Under the pieces are notes generated by a model, which was not told the DNA's origin, searched no databases, and saw nothing but the letters and a program-made list of their open reading frames with translations. Below are positions 1 through 10,795 of a DNA stretch of 64,000 nt, one piece after another. Source of the stretch: Ursus arctos (taxonomy: Eukaryota; Chordata; Mammalia; Carnivora; Ursidae); contig NW_026622986.1 in the NCBI RefSeq assembly GCF_023065955.2, positions 16,269,848 through 16,333,847 of the forward strand, given 5' to 3'. The position numbers were made by a program, and so were the translations under genes. Numbering within the stretch: position 1 is the first letter of the stretch; each line of letters begins with the position of its first letter.

Positions 1-290
1 GCATCTTGCAATTGTGAACAATGAGTTCTGTTGAGCGTACTCAACTCACTGGGTCTTCACCAATAAATAAGTCTAATCCAAAATGTTGGTACACGGAATA
101 AGGCATAAATTGCACCCAATGTGCTTAGATCACTGAGGTTAGGTCAATAAATAACTGCCTGGGTCAAATCTAGTTATTAGATATCCTTTTTCAGAAGAAA
201 TACATTTATCTAGTATAATCCTGCCTTAATTTGCAAGCCATTCTATTCTTACAAATTTAAATACACTTCTAAAATGCCCTTTCATAGACC

Positions 291-535
291 TGTACTTTGA
301 AAACTATAAAACACTGAAAGAAATCAAAGAGGACATAAAGAAATGGAAAGACATCCCATGCTCATGGATTAGAAGAACAAATATCATTAAAATGTCTATA
401 TCACCCAAAGCAATCTGCACATTTAATACAATCCCTATCAAAGTACCAAAAGCATTTTTCACAGAGCTAGAACAAACAATCCTAGAATTTGTATGGAACC
501 ACAAAAGACCCTGTATAGCAAAGCAATCTCGAAAT
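291..535 (+). repeat. L1 ORF2 fragment
   Basis: In intron 6. The + strand resembles the conserved L1 ORF2 stretch that reads like '[21 protein letters not shown]' followed by '[21 protein letters not shown]', with several substitutions and no flanking L1 sequence. It is a short, decayed, double-truncated copy. Confidence 0.85.
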
Positions 536-586
536 AAATTCTATAAATAGCTTTGGTCAAAACACACTTTTAGAAATTACCCTCAC

Positions 587-762
587 CTGGGCCAAGTTGT
601 AAATGCACTCAATAGAGTTCTTCTTCACGTCAGGGTCTGGGCTGGCCAGCAGTCTGATGAGTGGCTCTAACCCGCCATGCTCAAATATTTGCACTTTGCT
701 GGTATACTCTGCAGACATATTTGCCAGGCAAAGACTGGCAAACTCATGGATAACCACTTCTT
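587..762 (-). CDS. ARMC3: ARMC3 coding exon 6
   Basis: The exon is 176 nt and completes a split codon with its first two bases. It encodes E-EVVIHEFASLCLANMSAEYTSK, IFEHGGLEPLIRLLASPDPD and VKKNSIECIYNLAQ, which form armadillo helices: a hydrophobic repeat with the typical 'GGLEPLIRLL' turn and the 'N-LAQ' end. The acceptor is TTTGATGTGCAG just above 762. The donor is CAG|GTGAGG with GT at 586-585. The exon ends in phase 0. The next exon, expected to begin DFQ, is not in the window. An open frame starting at the internal Met (757) is only the exon read into intron 6 and is not a separate gene. Confidence 0.95.
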
Positions 763-997
763 CTGCACATCAAAGATAAACAACACAAGCATGCAAAAGG
801 CTTCCTCAAACATTACTTTAAAACATGTTTTGAAAACCAAAGCTTCACAAATCTTACTTGGTTGGAGCCCATCTTGGTTTGAGAGATTTAAACAATTCAC
901 AATTGATACTACCTAAACTATTTTCAATGAGTAGTTTAACCCAATGTGAAAAATAAACCAGCCCCACTTTTGAAACAGATGTACGATGGAAAGTTAC

Positions 998-1066
998 CTT
1001 CTGGAGCAAGCTGAGCAATGACGGAGTTCATGACATCTAACTCCCTTAACAATTTTTTAACGTCAT
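998..1066 (-). CDS. ARMC3: ARMC3 coding exon 5
   Basis: This small 69-nt exon is too short to stand out as an open frame. It has an acceptor CCTTTTGTAG at 1068-1067 and a donor GAAG|GTAACT with GT at 997-996. It supplies two bases that complete an Asn codon, then 22 codons reading DVKKLLRELDVMNSVIAQLAPE, then one base of the next codon. The segment is the end of one ARM repeat and the start of the next. Its phase (enters at 2, leaves with 1 nt) fits the neighbours exactly, which strongly supports the boundaries. Intron 5, between this exon and exon 6, is only 235 nt. Confidence 0.95.
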
Positions 1067-1129
1067 CTACAAAAGGAGATGCAGAATATTAATGAATAAT
1101 GACGATGTTGTGGAAATAGTCCCTTACGA

Positions 1130-1285
1130 AATAGGCTTCCTTATTTCCTAATTTTATAGATAAAGAATTTGAGGCTCAGAATCACACAGCAAGTGAGTGG
1201 TGGGACCAGGTGACTTGTCCAGGTCTGTATGACCCTAGACAGAATCTGGCTTCTGCTCCTTGATCACTGGGCTATACTACCTTCC
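1130..1285 (-). repeat. MIR SINE relic
   Basis: The + strand shows the reverse complement of MIR: TTTTATAGATAAAGAA, GAGGCTCAGA, CACACAGCAAGTGAGTGG, then TCTGGCTTCTGCTC and CTGGGCTATACTACC. It is old and diverged, as expected of this ancient mammalian family. Confidence 0.85.
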
Positions 1286-4250
1286 AAAACACCAGAAAAA
1301 TGCAAAAGACGTCTAGAACATAATCAGCCAATTTGAGTTACTGTGCCCTACATTTGTTTATTATGTAGTAGAAATTCTTCATCGTGTTGTTTTGTTGGGA
1401 AGGGTATTTTTAAATTTTGATTTTAATAAAACTTGTACAGAATGCACATGAGAATTATCTTCAGGCTTTTCGATGCATATACCTTGTTTGCATTCCATTT
1501 TCTTATCAGAGATGCCAAAAATGATTAAAGATAAGTATACTGATTTTTTTTAAAGTTCACTTTTGTATTATTTACGTGAGCCTAATTAAGTGTAGGCAGG
1601 TATGCCCCTACTTCTCTCCTGCCATTGTTAGCCCCCGTTTTCTGAGAAATAAGGCATAGGTACTAATTTAGTTTCTGTAGTTTCTCTTCTTGGTCAATTA
1701 TCTTTGCTTGCAAGCCAAAATTAGCATTACCAGAATTTTAGAAAATTTCGCTCTGTAGCAGCTAAGGCAGATGGTCTCTGGATGAATTTTTCCTCATTAA
1801 CCACTGGGTATACTTGACTTTCAGTGGACACCTTTTCCTGTGGGATTCAGGGATGTGGCTGCTCTTCAACCCATCAAAACTACCGCTCTGTTTCTATTCA
1901 AAATGGTTAAAGAGGGCCAGCAAATTTACAGCTAGCTATAGGTATGTGAATAAGCTTGAAGTACAAAAAGAATAGTAGGGCTTCTGGAAATGTAGTGTCC
2001 CAAAGTGGAGGACATTATTTTTCAGTCAACACCTGTTCAAAAAAACAAAAGTATTACCTTGACAGGCAATTAACCAAGTTAAGGTGTAAGACTCAGATCT
2101 TTCCAGATGTTCTGGCGAACTATACAGCTGTGTGCTCTGGAAGAGCTGTTTCTCTTCTCTTCTCACTGTGAGGAGTCCAGTCTCTATTTTTCAAAATGAG
2201 AAGGCCATACCAGTCTATTTTTACATGCTTGACGCAAAATATTTCTGGCCTTTTAGGTCTCCAAGTTCATTCTCCATTTGGTATACAGAATAGTATGTCG
2301 AGAGCATTCACGCTCTGTGTGCTCTCTGCTTCTCTTGTTTCTCTGCAGGAAGGACCTGCTCCTGCAGGGAGGGGCCAGCTTGCTGCACTGGTATGGGACG
2401 CCACCCCCTGGTCTGCCCTAACAAGTCCCAAGGTCTCGTCAGAGGACTCTCTGTGCCGGGAAATGCCCTTCTAGATATGAATTTAACCAAATCTGATAGC
2501 TCTAGTAGACCAATCCACTAAACCATGTCCTCTTGGCTCAGTGGATGATTCAGATTCACTGACAGCTCTTTTAAATCGATGGCATAGCTGATCAATTTGT
2601 TATTCTGCTTTTTGATACCAAATTGCCCCCCCCCAAATCTTTCTTCTCTTGTGGTTAAATCAGTAAAAATAAAAATAACGGATAAGCTGCTCTTTTCATC
2701 ACTTTAAAAACAATACTGCTCTCTGTCCCCTTCTCTCTCAGCAGACTCCCATATATGGCAGCTGAAAAGAAACTCTGACTTGTGGTTGGTCCACATAAAT
2801 ACACTCTAGCTAAACAGTGTGACACCTACAATTTTAGGTTGTTCCAGAACTGCCAGCACCTTCACTTCTTGGAGTACCTTCAAGCAATCTGTTTTCATTG
2901 CATTCTTATTTACAAGTTTTGGTTGCATAATATTGACCATCTAATTTATTTTTGACCTCGTATACTCTTTTACATCAACCATTTCTTAAGATGGCAAGCT
3001 CTTCAAATTGCCGTAAGTAACGTAAGGTCTAAGCTTGGAAGATCGCGATGAACTCTCTCTTTAGCTGACTTCATTAAATGCGTCTCTGTTACACGGCTTC
3101 GTCAAACTAAATACAAACCGGCAGGTAAAAGGAGACAGCAGCTCCATTTTGATAAAAAGGTTTAACAAAGTAATTTAAGTGCCTGTCTTGAAGGACCCAG
3201 GCTTGGCATAGGCACGTGACTCAATCACTTTAGAAAAAAAGAGAAGGAAGAAGAAAGATTTGTTTGCTCTCAGAGCAATCCTTTTAGCACCTGGCATTCT
3301 GTTGGAACATTCTGTTGGCTCATCCACTGTGAACATAGTGATATCATTGGGTACATGAAAGCCATGTGAAGATACAAATTTCTAAAGAAAAATCAGTTAT
3401 TTTAAGACAGCCCAAAGACAATTTAACCATGCAGCAGCGGGTGCACTTATTTTCATATTCGTCTGGAAACAGGCCTTTTGATTTAGAGCCGATGACTACG
3501 TGCTCATAGTTTATTCCATGTCACCTTGGACATGTATGCAAAGTGAAGAAACAGCTATTAATGTGCTCGCTGTATTAACAAGAAAGGATCTCCACACGCA
3601 GTTGGGAATGCCATGTGTTTATCCATGTCATCATGCATGTTCAAATAGAAAATGAGTTCATGCCAATAATGGTTTGATTTTTTCCATCCAATTCATGGAT
3701 TTGAAAGAAAGCTCTTGGAGGTTCATTCATGATATATAAGACCCAAACACTCACTGGAAACGGCCAGGACAGCAAAACTCTTTCCATTGCTCTGCTTTGT
3801 GGTTGCAGACTGTACTCGTCTAGCACTGGTCACAGGCCAGCCAGCCAGCCAGCCCGCAGAGTGTGGCTCGAAGGGTCTGAGCAGCACTGTATTTAGCGCT
3901 CAAATGCAACAGTAATTCTCAATATTTGGGGGTCATAGACTCCTTTAGAGAAACTTGTGAAATTCAGTACATAAGTCTTGCTCACAAAAATTTTGCGAAC
4001 AGTTGGGAGGGTTTCATAGGTTATCAACTCCTCACATACTGGAAGCTGGAAATACTAAATAAAATGAGTAATAGAAATCAAGAACAAAAGGAAACAGGAA
4101 AAAAGTCATAGAAACCTAGACATTAAATTAGAAAATATAAGCATACCCAGGCAATTATAACTCTCCTTTCCAAACGAGCTGCGTTCTCCCCCAGAATCAT
4201 GTAGAAGGAGAACCTGACTTTGCATGTGCACTAACGTAGAGGATCTGAGA
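1286..4250. other. Intron 4 unique sequence
   Basis: I see no exon, RNA gene or clear repeat family in this stretch. The only structure is a short CCAG/CAGC run at about 3836-3853 and a C run at 2627-2636. Open frames here (for example 2196-2474) lack coding character. Confidence 0.6.
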
Positions 4251-4254
4251 CGAT

Positions 4255-4412
4255 CTGATGAGCAGAGAGCCCACTGCACGACGAGCCAGAGAGTACGGTT
4301 CTAATTCGAGCCCTGATCTCATCTCTTCTGCTAACCACCTGCATGACTGTGCCAGGAACCTAATCCCTTCAGAGCTCGTTCCTATTTTTAAAATGAGGAA
4401 TTGCAGGAATTG
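4255..4412 (+). repeat. MIR SINE relic
   Basis: Sense MIR features appear in order: a tRNA-like 'GGTTCTAATTCGAGCCCTG' B-box region, then CTGCTAACCACCTGCATGACTG and TTTTTAAAATGAGGA. It is strongly diverged. A second MIR piece follows 190 bp downstream. Confidence 0.8.
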
Positions 4413-4599
4413 CAAAAGACGTGTTACAAAGCACTGCTGGTTCTCAAATTCTGTGGTGTGTAAACAGAATAAAACGTAAGAAAATTTTTAATTTTCCCTT
4501 TTTTGGTTATAAATACATTCAATGCGGCTCACTCAATATGGCACAATTCGCATACAGGCAGCCCCTGAGATCAATTTATGAGGCCTCCACAACGCAAAT

Positions 4600-4745
4600 G
4601 ATTACTAGCTCATTTAACTGCTCTGTACCTCAGTTGCCTTACATGTAAAGCGAATGATAACAGCACCAACCTCATTAAATGACTCTATACAAATAGCACA
4701 TGGAACGGTGCCTGGCACATTGTAAATGCTGTGTGACGGTGACTA
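4600..4745 (+). repeat. MIR SINE relic, 3' half
   Basis: Shows CTGTACCTCAGTTGCC, TAAAGCGAATGATAACAG, then ACGGTGCCTGGCACATTGTAAATGCTG, the usual MIR core and 3' end order. It may be the same insertion as the piece at 4255-4412 or a second one. Confidence 0.8.
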
Positions 4746-5048
4746 CTGTTATCATGATCTGGGTTGGAGGAACATCCTCTCCCCACAACTGTCCTCAGCC
4801 TGCGGCCATCCGCAGAGCCCCTGCCTTACAGAACAGCCACCGTTAGAGCTCGTGCAGCTGCTGCCAGAACCCCTTTCACTAACAGCCCCGACAGAGCCCC
4901 ATCTGCCCCCCAACACTACAGATGCTATTCGTGCAGTCTCTGCAGCTGTGCAGAGATGCCACAGAAAACTCTCCTTGCCCTTCTCTTCCCATCTCCCTGT
5001 CTCTGACTAATGCCACAGTCCCTGCTGGACACCATGGAATAAGGAATG

Positions 5049-5083
5049 CCCCCCCCCACCCCGCCCGCACCCGCCCCGCCCCA
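5049..5083 (-). other. G-rich tract, possible G-quadruplex
   Basis: The minus strand (the ARMC3 sense strand, so the intron 4 RNA) has about six runs of three or more G with 1-3 nt loops. On the + strand it reads C9-A-C4-G-C3 and onward. It fits the G3+N1-7 quadruplex pattern. A (GA)n tract lies 110 bp away. Confidence 0.65.
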
Positions 5084-5194
5084 CACAGGATTCAGGAAAG
5101 TGAGGTGGGGGGGCCGGAAGCTGAGGGAGGAAACTGCTTGTGTTTTTGCTGAGACTGGTGAGAGGGAAAATATGATAATTTTAGCCACATGCCA

Positions 5195-5223
5195 TGAGAG
5201 AGAGAGAGAGAGAGAGAGAGAGA
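5195..5223. repeat. (GA)n microsatellite
   Basis: An uninterrupted GA dinucleotide run of about 29 bp in intron 4. Confidence 0.95.
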
Positions 5224-5815
5224 CGTGTTTATTCCTAGCTGCCTGAGTTTCATGTTAGAATTCAATCTCTACCAAGAATGTCATTTTTTATTATGAAGTT
5301 AGAAGGCTTTTGTTGGCTAACTCGAAAGCCTACCATTATAACATGAAAATGACTTTCAAATGGAAAATACATCCTGTTCATCAGTCAGGGACTGCCTTTA
5401 TTGCCATGGTTTTGGTCAAACTGATATTCTAACAGACATAATAGCATGTTTTAACTAATACTATTATTCCACTGTATTAAATATATGAAAATATTCAAGC
5501 AAGTAATGGGTCTGATTTAAGAAATAAATACATGTCTAAAATTATTTTTGGCAAAGTACATTTTGCAGTTTCAAAAAAAATAAATGTATCAAACCTCTTT
5601 ACCCTGGGCTACTTTCACTATGACATATGTATGAAGGGTAGCTTACATATAGGCAGACAAATTACATTATGCTAACTCCAAAAAAAAATTATTTTAATTT
5701 TAAGAGACAATGATTGCCCTTCAACTTGTTAGACTGGAACATACTACATCACCAACTTTGACAGTTTTTGCATGGATATATTTGCTCATATTTTTATATT
5801 TTAAAAATATCTCTT
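5224..5815. other. Intron 4 AT-rich sequence, nothing seen
   Basis: AT-rich sequence without splice-bounded reading frame or recognisable repeat, ending at a SINE. Confidence 0.6.
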
Positions 5816-6026
5816 GGGGCACCTGGGTGGCTCAGTCGGTTAAGCCTCTGACTCTTGGTTTTGGCTCAGGTCATGATCTCAAGATCCTGGGATCGAGCCC
5901 CACATCTGGCTCTGTGCTCAGCAGGAAGGCTGCTTCTCTGCCTCTCTCTCCCTCTCCCTCTGCCCCTCCCGCCCCCCACCAGCTGGAGCTCTCACTCTAA
6001 AATAAATAAATAAAACGTAAAAAAAA
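5816..6026 (+). mobile_element. Carnivore SINEC (tRNA-Lys SINE)
   Basis: Has the full head GGGGCACCTGGGTGGCTCAG, the B-box GGGATCGAGCCCC, a CT-rich body and an AATAAATAAATAAAA tail. The 7-bp ATCTCTT occurs on both sides (5809-5815 and 6027-6033) as the target-site duplication. It lies antisense to ARMC3. Confidence 0.97.
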
Positions 6027-6408
6027 ATCTCTTAAAATATGAAATCATATATCTATTGTATTATATGTATTTAACTTTTTGTTAACATTAAAGTCAGTTC
6101 AAATAAAATGCAAACAAATCCCTTAAAATTAAATTTAAAAAAAGATTATACATTATGTGAGATTATTAGGTCATTTTTATTAATTTTTATTAATTTATTT
6201 TTTCTGTTTAAAATTTTTATTTTATTTTATCATTTTTCTATAGAAACAGAAAAAGGAAAATTCTTACCAAATAAAAGGAAACTCATTTGAGTATTATGGT
6301 GCTAACGAAAGTCAATGCTCCTTGACATATTATTTTTTTTAGAACTATTAAAAAAAAGAAAAAATATTATATGCTATGGTTCACTTTGTGTTACAGAACT
6401 TTAATTAC

Positions 6409-6614
6409 AGGGGTGCCTGGGTGGCTCAGTCAGTTAAGTGTTTGCCTTTGGCTCAGGTCATGATCCTGGGGTCCTGGGATGGAGCCCCACAATGGGCTCC
6501 CTGCTCAGTGGGGAGCCTGCTTCTCCCTCTCCCTCTGCCTCTCCCCCAGCTTGTGCTCACTCTCTCACGTGCTCTCTCTCTCCCAAGTAAATAAATAAAA
6601 TCTTAAAAAAGAAA
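6409..6614 (+). mobile_element. Carnivore SINEC
   Basis: GGGGTGCCTGGGTGGCTCAG head, CT-rich body and AAATAAATAAAATC tail. Flanked by the direct repeat AACTTTAATT (6397-6406 and 6615-6624). It lies about 310 bp downstream of the exon 4 donor in ARMC3 orientation. Confidence 0.96.
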
Positions 6615-6921
6615 AACTTTAATTGCATTTGAATTACATGTGCCTAATGTGCTTTAGAAATTTAATTGCATTTGAATTATATGTGCACAGTATTATATAC
6701 CAAACAGAGTAGCCAAATATAGGCATTTTCAGCACATTTCTCTTTCTAGATACAAAGTCCTACTTCAGAGCCAATAAAAATATAAATATGTGGCACTGGG
6801 TAATAGGGTGACATAATTTCTCCTAATTTCATCCTACAGTCATGTACTGATAAAGATATGGTTAGGAATAAATAAGGTTCATAAGTTGCTATTAGGTGAT
6901 TTTTTAAAAGTTGATACTTAC

Positions 6922-7047
6922 TATTAGAAGCCAGGATTCCAAATATCATAGTAGCATTTCTTCTTACAATTTTGTCTTCATGGGTGAGCAGTTTAGTTAA
7001 GGGTTCCACAGCTCCAAGTTCAAGGAGGGTAGCTTTATTTTCTTCAC
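6922..7047 (-). CDS. ARMC3: ARMC3 coding exon 4
   Basis: The exon is 126 nt. The acceptor is TGACATCAG and the donor is AATA|GTAAGT, a consensus donor with GT at 6921-6920. The first two bases complete a Gly codon begun in exon 3. The exon then encodes EENKATLLELGAVEPLTKLL and THEDKIVRRNATMIFGILASN. This is an armadillo repeat with the family's 'LGAVEPLTKLL' helix 2-3 junction and the 'VRRNATMIFGILASN' helix. A longer open frame over this exon (to 7117 and down to 6746) only adds intron sequence on both sides. Two carnivore SINEs lie just downstream in intron 4. Confidence 0.96.
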
Positions 7048-7239
7048 CTGATGTCACAGGTAAAATCAAAGCACGCAGGGATATCATCAATCTCATCAAA
7101 ACTCTTCCTCGTGCCATTTTAATTTGTTATTGGCCGTTTGCCTTACATATTTCTCTTTGCTTCCACGTATCTCTCAGAACAAGCATCAGAGCACAGGTAG
7201 CCTGGACATTAGCTGCTTTGCTTCCTCCTGATGTTGACA

Positions 7240-7495
7240 AAGCTGTTTTCTCTGTCATTCAGGTCTTAGCTCACACTGCATCTGCTCAGAGGGGTCTCCC
7301 CTGACCACCCTATCTAATGTTATCACTACACCCAAGCCTTTCTTATCCTTCTTTAGGCTACTTTCTTCATACCACTTGGCGATCTCCTTGCTTTGTCTGC
7401 CTGTTCCACTCTAACTTAATTTCCATGAGGACAGACACCCTTTCCATTCTAGTCTCTCATATCCTCAGTGCCCAGCATAGTGCCAGTCATGGGTT
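7240..7495 (+). repeat. L2 LINE 3' end relic
   Basis: Shows the well-known L2 3' signature in order: CATTCAGGTCTTAGCTCAC, GGTCTCCCCTGACCACCC, TTTCCATGAGGACAGACACC and CCCAGCATAGTGCCAGTCA. Confidence 0.8.
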
Positions 7496-7499
7496 GGCA

Positions 7500-8430
7500 T
7501 AACTAACCACAAGACTTAATTAACATACACAGTCCCCACTTTGAGTTAAAGTGGGATGGTGGGGTGAGTTCAGGGGGCTCATTGTTCACCCAATGGGGTT
7601 ACAGCTCCTATTTTGCCAGGCAAGATGTGCCTGCAGCTAGCATGGAGGTGGGCACACGGGGCGGGGGGGGGCTTCCGGGGTCACTGGGGACTCCTTGGCT
7701 GTGGCAAGAAGCTCCAGAACCAGAAGGCCAAGTAGGGCCGGAGTCTCACTTAACTGTAGAAGCAGTTTGTCCCTATCTTGATGAGTGGGATAGCGTTCTA
7801 CAAAGTCAGGAATAATGTTTAGGTCCTGATTAATTTCAGCTTTTCAATTTCATGGGCTATGAAAATATAGATTACACTTTCAAAATTAATTTGAGAGTAT
7901 AATAAAGTCATTTTAGCTTTTCTTGCCTCCATTTTCTCATAAAATTAGAGTATTTTATATTTTAGGTTACAGGTCCACATTCTGATAAGACACAGACTGT
8001 ATCTTCCTAGAGCCCATGGAATTGCCCTTTGTCTGAACGGTCAAATCTGTCGCCTGATAAGAATATGTTGAAATATGCGTTGTTGACTCTTACAAACTTC
8101 TTTTCAAATATTCTAATATTTGCATTTTATGGGCATTTAAAACTTAATTTCTTAGATGAAAACATTTTGTCAAATGAATCTTAATTTAAAATAAATTTTA
8201 AGATACTTATGCTTAAATAAAAACATATTTTATATATCAGATTATTATAAAAATTAAAAGTCTGTCTTTAAATTTTCATTCTGAGACATAATAACTTGAA
8301 TTATTTCTTCACTAAAACATACTGCTTCTTGTTACTTTTTAAATAATGCTATATTTTATAATTTTATGATCAGAAGAGGATTTGCAAAATGAACATCTTT
8401 TGTCATCTTTTACATCTATTTTTATTCTTT
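7500..8430. other. Intron 3 sequence, nothing seen
   Basis: No exon or repeat family recognised. A G-rich run (GGGGCGGGGGGGG) occurs near 7660-7672. The rest is AT-rich. Confidence 0.6.
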
Positions 8431-9236
8431 TTTAACAGCTTTAATGAGATCATTGACATACAATAGACTGTACATATTTAAACAGAACCATTTGGTAAGT
8501 TTTGACACGTGTTTAACACCCATGAAACCAAATACCACCATTAAGATGAAGAACATATCTAACACTCCCCTAAGTGCCCTCTTGACACCTTGTGATCTCT
8601 TCCTCCTATTACTATACATTATTTTACATTTCCCAGAACTTTATATAATCATGCAGAATGAATTCGTTATTGCCTGGTTTTGCACACTCAGTCTAATTAT
8701 TTTGAGATTAATCCATGTTGTAGCATGTATCATAGTTCATCTTATTTATTGTTACTTACTATTCCATTGTATGGATAGTACAGTTTGGCTGGATCATATT
8801 TGGTTGTACATTTAACTTTTTGAGAAACTGAACTGTTCCAAAGTGAATGCACCATTTTACATTCTCATCAGCAATGTATGAGGATTACGGTTTCTCCCCA
8901 TCCTAGCCAACACTTCTGTCCATCTTTCTGATGATAGTAATCCTAGAGGGTGTGAAGCAGTATCTTACTGTGGTTTTAATTTGCATTTCCCTCACTTCAA
9001 AAGGTAGCTTTTTGCCATCCATACATCTCTTTGGTGAAGTGTCTATTCAAATCTCTTATTCACATGTATTTTTAAATTTGGTTTGTTTTATTATTGAATT
9101 TTGAGAGTTACATATTCTGGACATAAATCCTTTATCAGATATATGATTTACAAAAATTTTCTTGTGGTCTATAGCATATCTTTTTAAAAAATTACTAGAC
9201 TTTTTTGAGCAGTTTTAGGTTTATAAAAAAATGAAC

Positions 9237-9448
9237 AGGGTGGCCTGGGTGGCTCAGTCAGTTACATGGCTGACTCTGAATTTCAGCTCAAGTCATGATC
9301 TCAGGGTCCTGGGATCAAGCCCTGTGTTGGGCTCTGGGCTCAATGGGGAGTCTGCTTGAGGATTCTCTCTCTTCCTCTCCCTCTGCCCTTCCCCATCCCA
9401 CTCCCTCCCTGCTTGTGCTCTCTCTCTCTCAAATAAATAAATCTTTTT
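9237..9448 (+). mobile_element. Carnivore SINEC inside L1
   Basis: Head GTGGCCTGGGTGGCTCAGTC, CT-rich body and AAATAAATAAATC tail. Flanked by AAAAAATGAACA on both sides (9225-9236 and 9449-9460), so it landed in the older L1 3' UTR. Confidence 0.95.
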
Positions 9449-10544
9449 AAAAAATGAACAAAAAATACAGAGTTCTCATACACTCCATCTCCCTACCCTC
9501 TCCCATTTCGATTATTATTAACATCATACATTAGTGTGGTACATTTGTTACAATTGATGAACCAATATTGATAACATCACTATTAACTAGAGTTGATAAT
9601 CTACATTATGGTTCACTCTATGTGTTGTACAATTCTATGGGTTTTGAGAAATGCGTAAGATTATGTTTAGCTTTCTAAGAAACTACCAAACCATCTTCCA
9701 AAGTGCCTGTACTATTTTGGATTCCCGCCAGCAATGAATGAGAGTTCCTACTGTTCCACATCTTCACCAGCATTTTATGTTGTCAGTGTTTAGGATTTTA
9801 GCCATTCTAATAGGTGTGTAGTGATATTCCATTATTGCTTTAATTTGCATTTCCTGATAACATATGATGTCTTTTCACATGCTTATTTGCCATCTGTGTA
9901 TCTTTTTTAGTGAGGTGTGTGTTTAGGGTAAATGATAAAATCCAATCAATTGTTCTCTTATGGATTATGTTTAGTGTCATATCTAAGAAACTTTTCACTA
10001 ACCCAAACACTCTTTGAGTAGCATCCCACAAATTTTTATATGTTATGTTTTCATTTTCAATTTGGATTTTCCTTTTGAATTCTTTCACTGACAGATTATT
10101 TAGAAGTGTAAAATTTACTTTCTAACTATTTAATGATTGTCCAGAGTCCTTTGTGTTAAGTGATTTTCAATTTAAGTCTATTGCGGTATGACATATATAT
10201 TATATGATTGGAATTCTTTTAAATTTATTAAGTCTTAAAAAATAAATTTACTAAGGCTTGTATTATGGCTCAGAATATCACCTATTTTGATAAACATCCT
10301 GTTTGCATTTGAAAAGAATGTTTTTCTGCTTGGAGTGTTCTATAAATATCAATTAGGTTAAATTCATTTATGTTGCTTGTTCAAATCTTTTATATCCTTA
10401 CAGATTTGCTATCCATTTGTTCTTTCATTTATTAACAGAAGGTTATTAAAGTCCTCAGTTATAATTGTGGATGTTTATTTCTCCCTGCATTTTTAACTTC
10501 ATGTATTTTGAAGGTCTGACATTAACTAATAACTGTTTAGGTTT

Positions 10545-10795
10545 TTTCATAACTTCTTTCTTTTTCTTTTATTTAAATTCAATTTCATTAACACATACTG
10601 TAATATTAATTTCAGGGTTAGAATTCATGATTCGTCAGTTGCATATAACACCCAGTGCTCATTACATCAAGTGTCCTTCTTAATGCCCATCACCCAATTA
10701 CCCCATCCCTCCACCCACCTCTCCTCCAGCAACCCTCGGTTTGTTTCCCATGGTTATCTCTTATGGTTTGCCTCCCCCTCTGTTTTCATTTTACT
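10545..10795 (-). mobile_element. Carnivore L1 3' UTR, antisense
   Basis: Reverse complement of the carnivore L1 3' end: CACCCAGTGCTCATTACATC, TTAATGCCCATCACCCAATTACC and CCAGCAACCCTCGGTTTGTT, next to a T-rich start (CTTTCTTTTTCTTTT). It is much less decayed than the surrounding L1, so it is a later, strongly 5'-truncated insertion. Confidence 0.85.

Noticed and set aside
557..757. Short protein starting at MVIHEF
   Set aside because: The frame is ARMC3 exon 6. The Met is an artefact: the residue is encoded just before an in-frame intron, and the exon reads EEVVIHEF from its true acceptor.
5816..6026. Head of SINEs as real tRNA-Lys genes
   Set aside because: The A and B boxes derive from a tRNA, but each is followed by the CT-rich SINE body and A tail with target duplications, and no complete cloverleaf is present.
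6746..7117. 123-codon minus frame as a separate protein
   Set aside because: Only 6922-7047 is coding (ARMC3 exon 4). The rest reads through consensus splice sites into introns.
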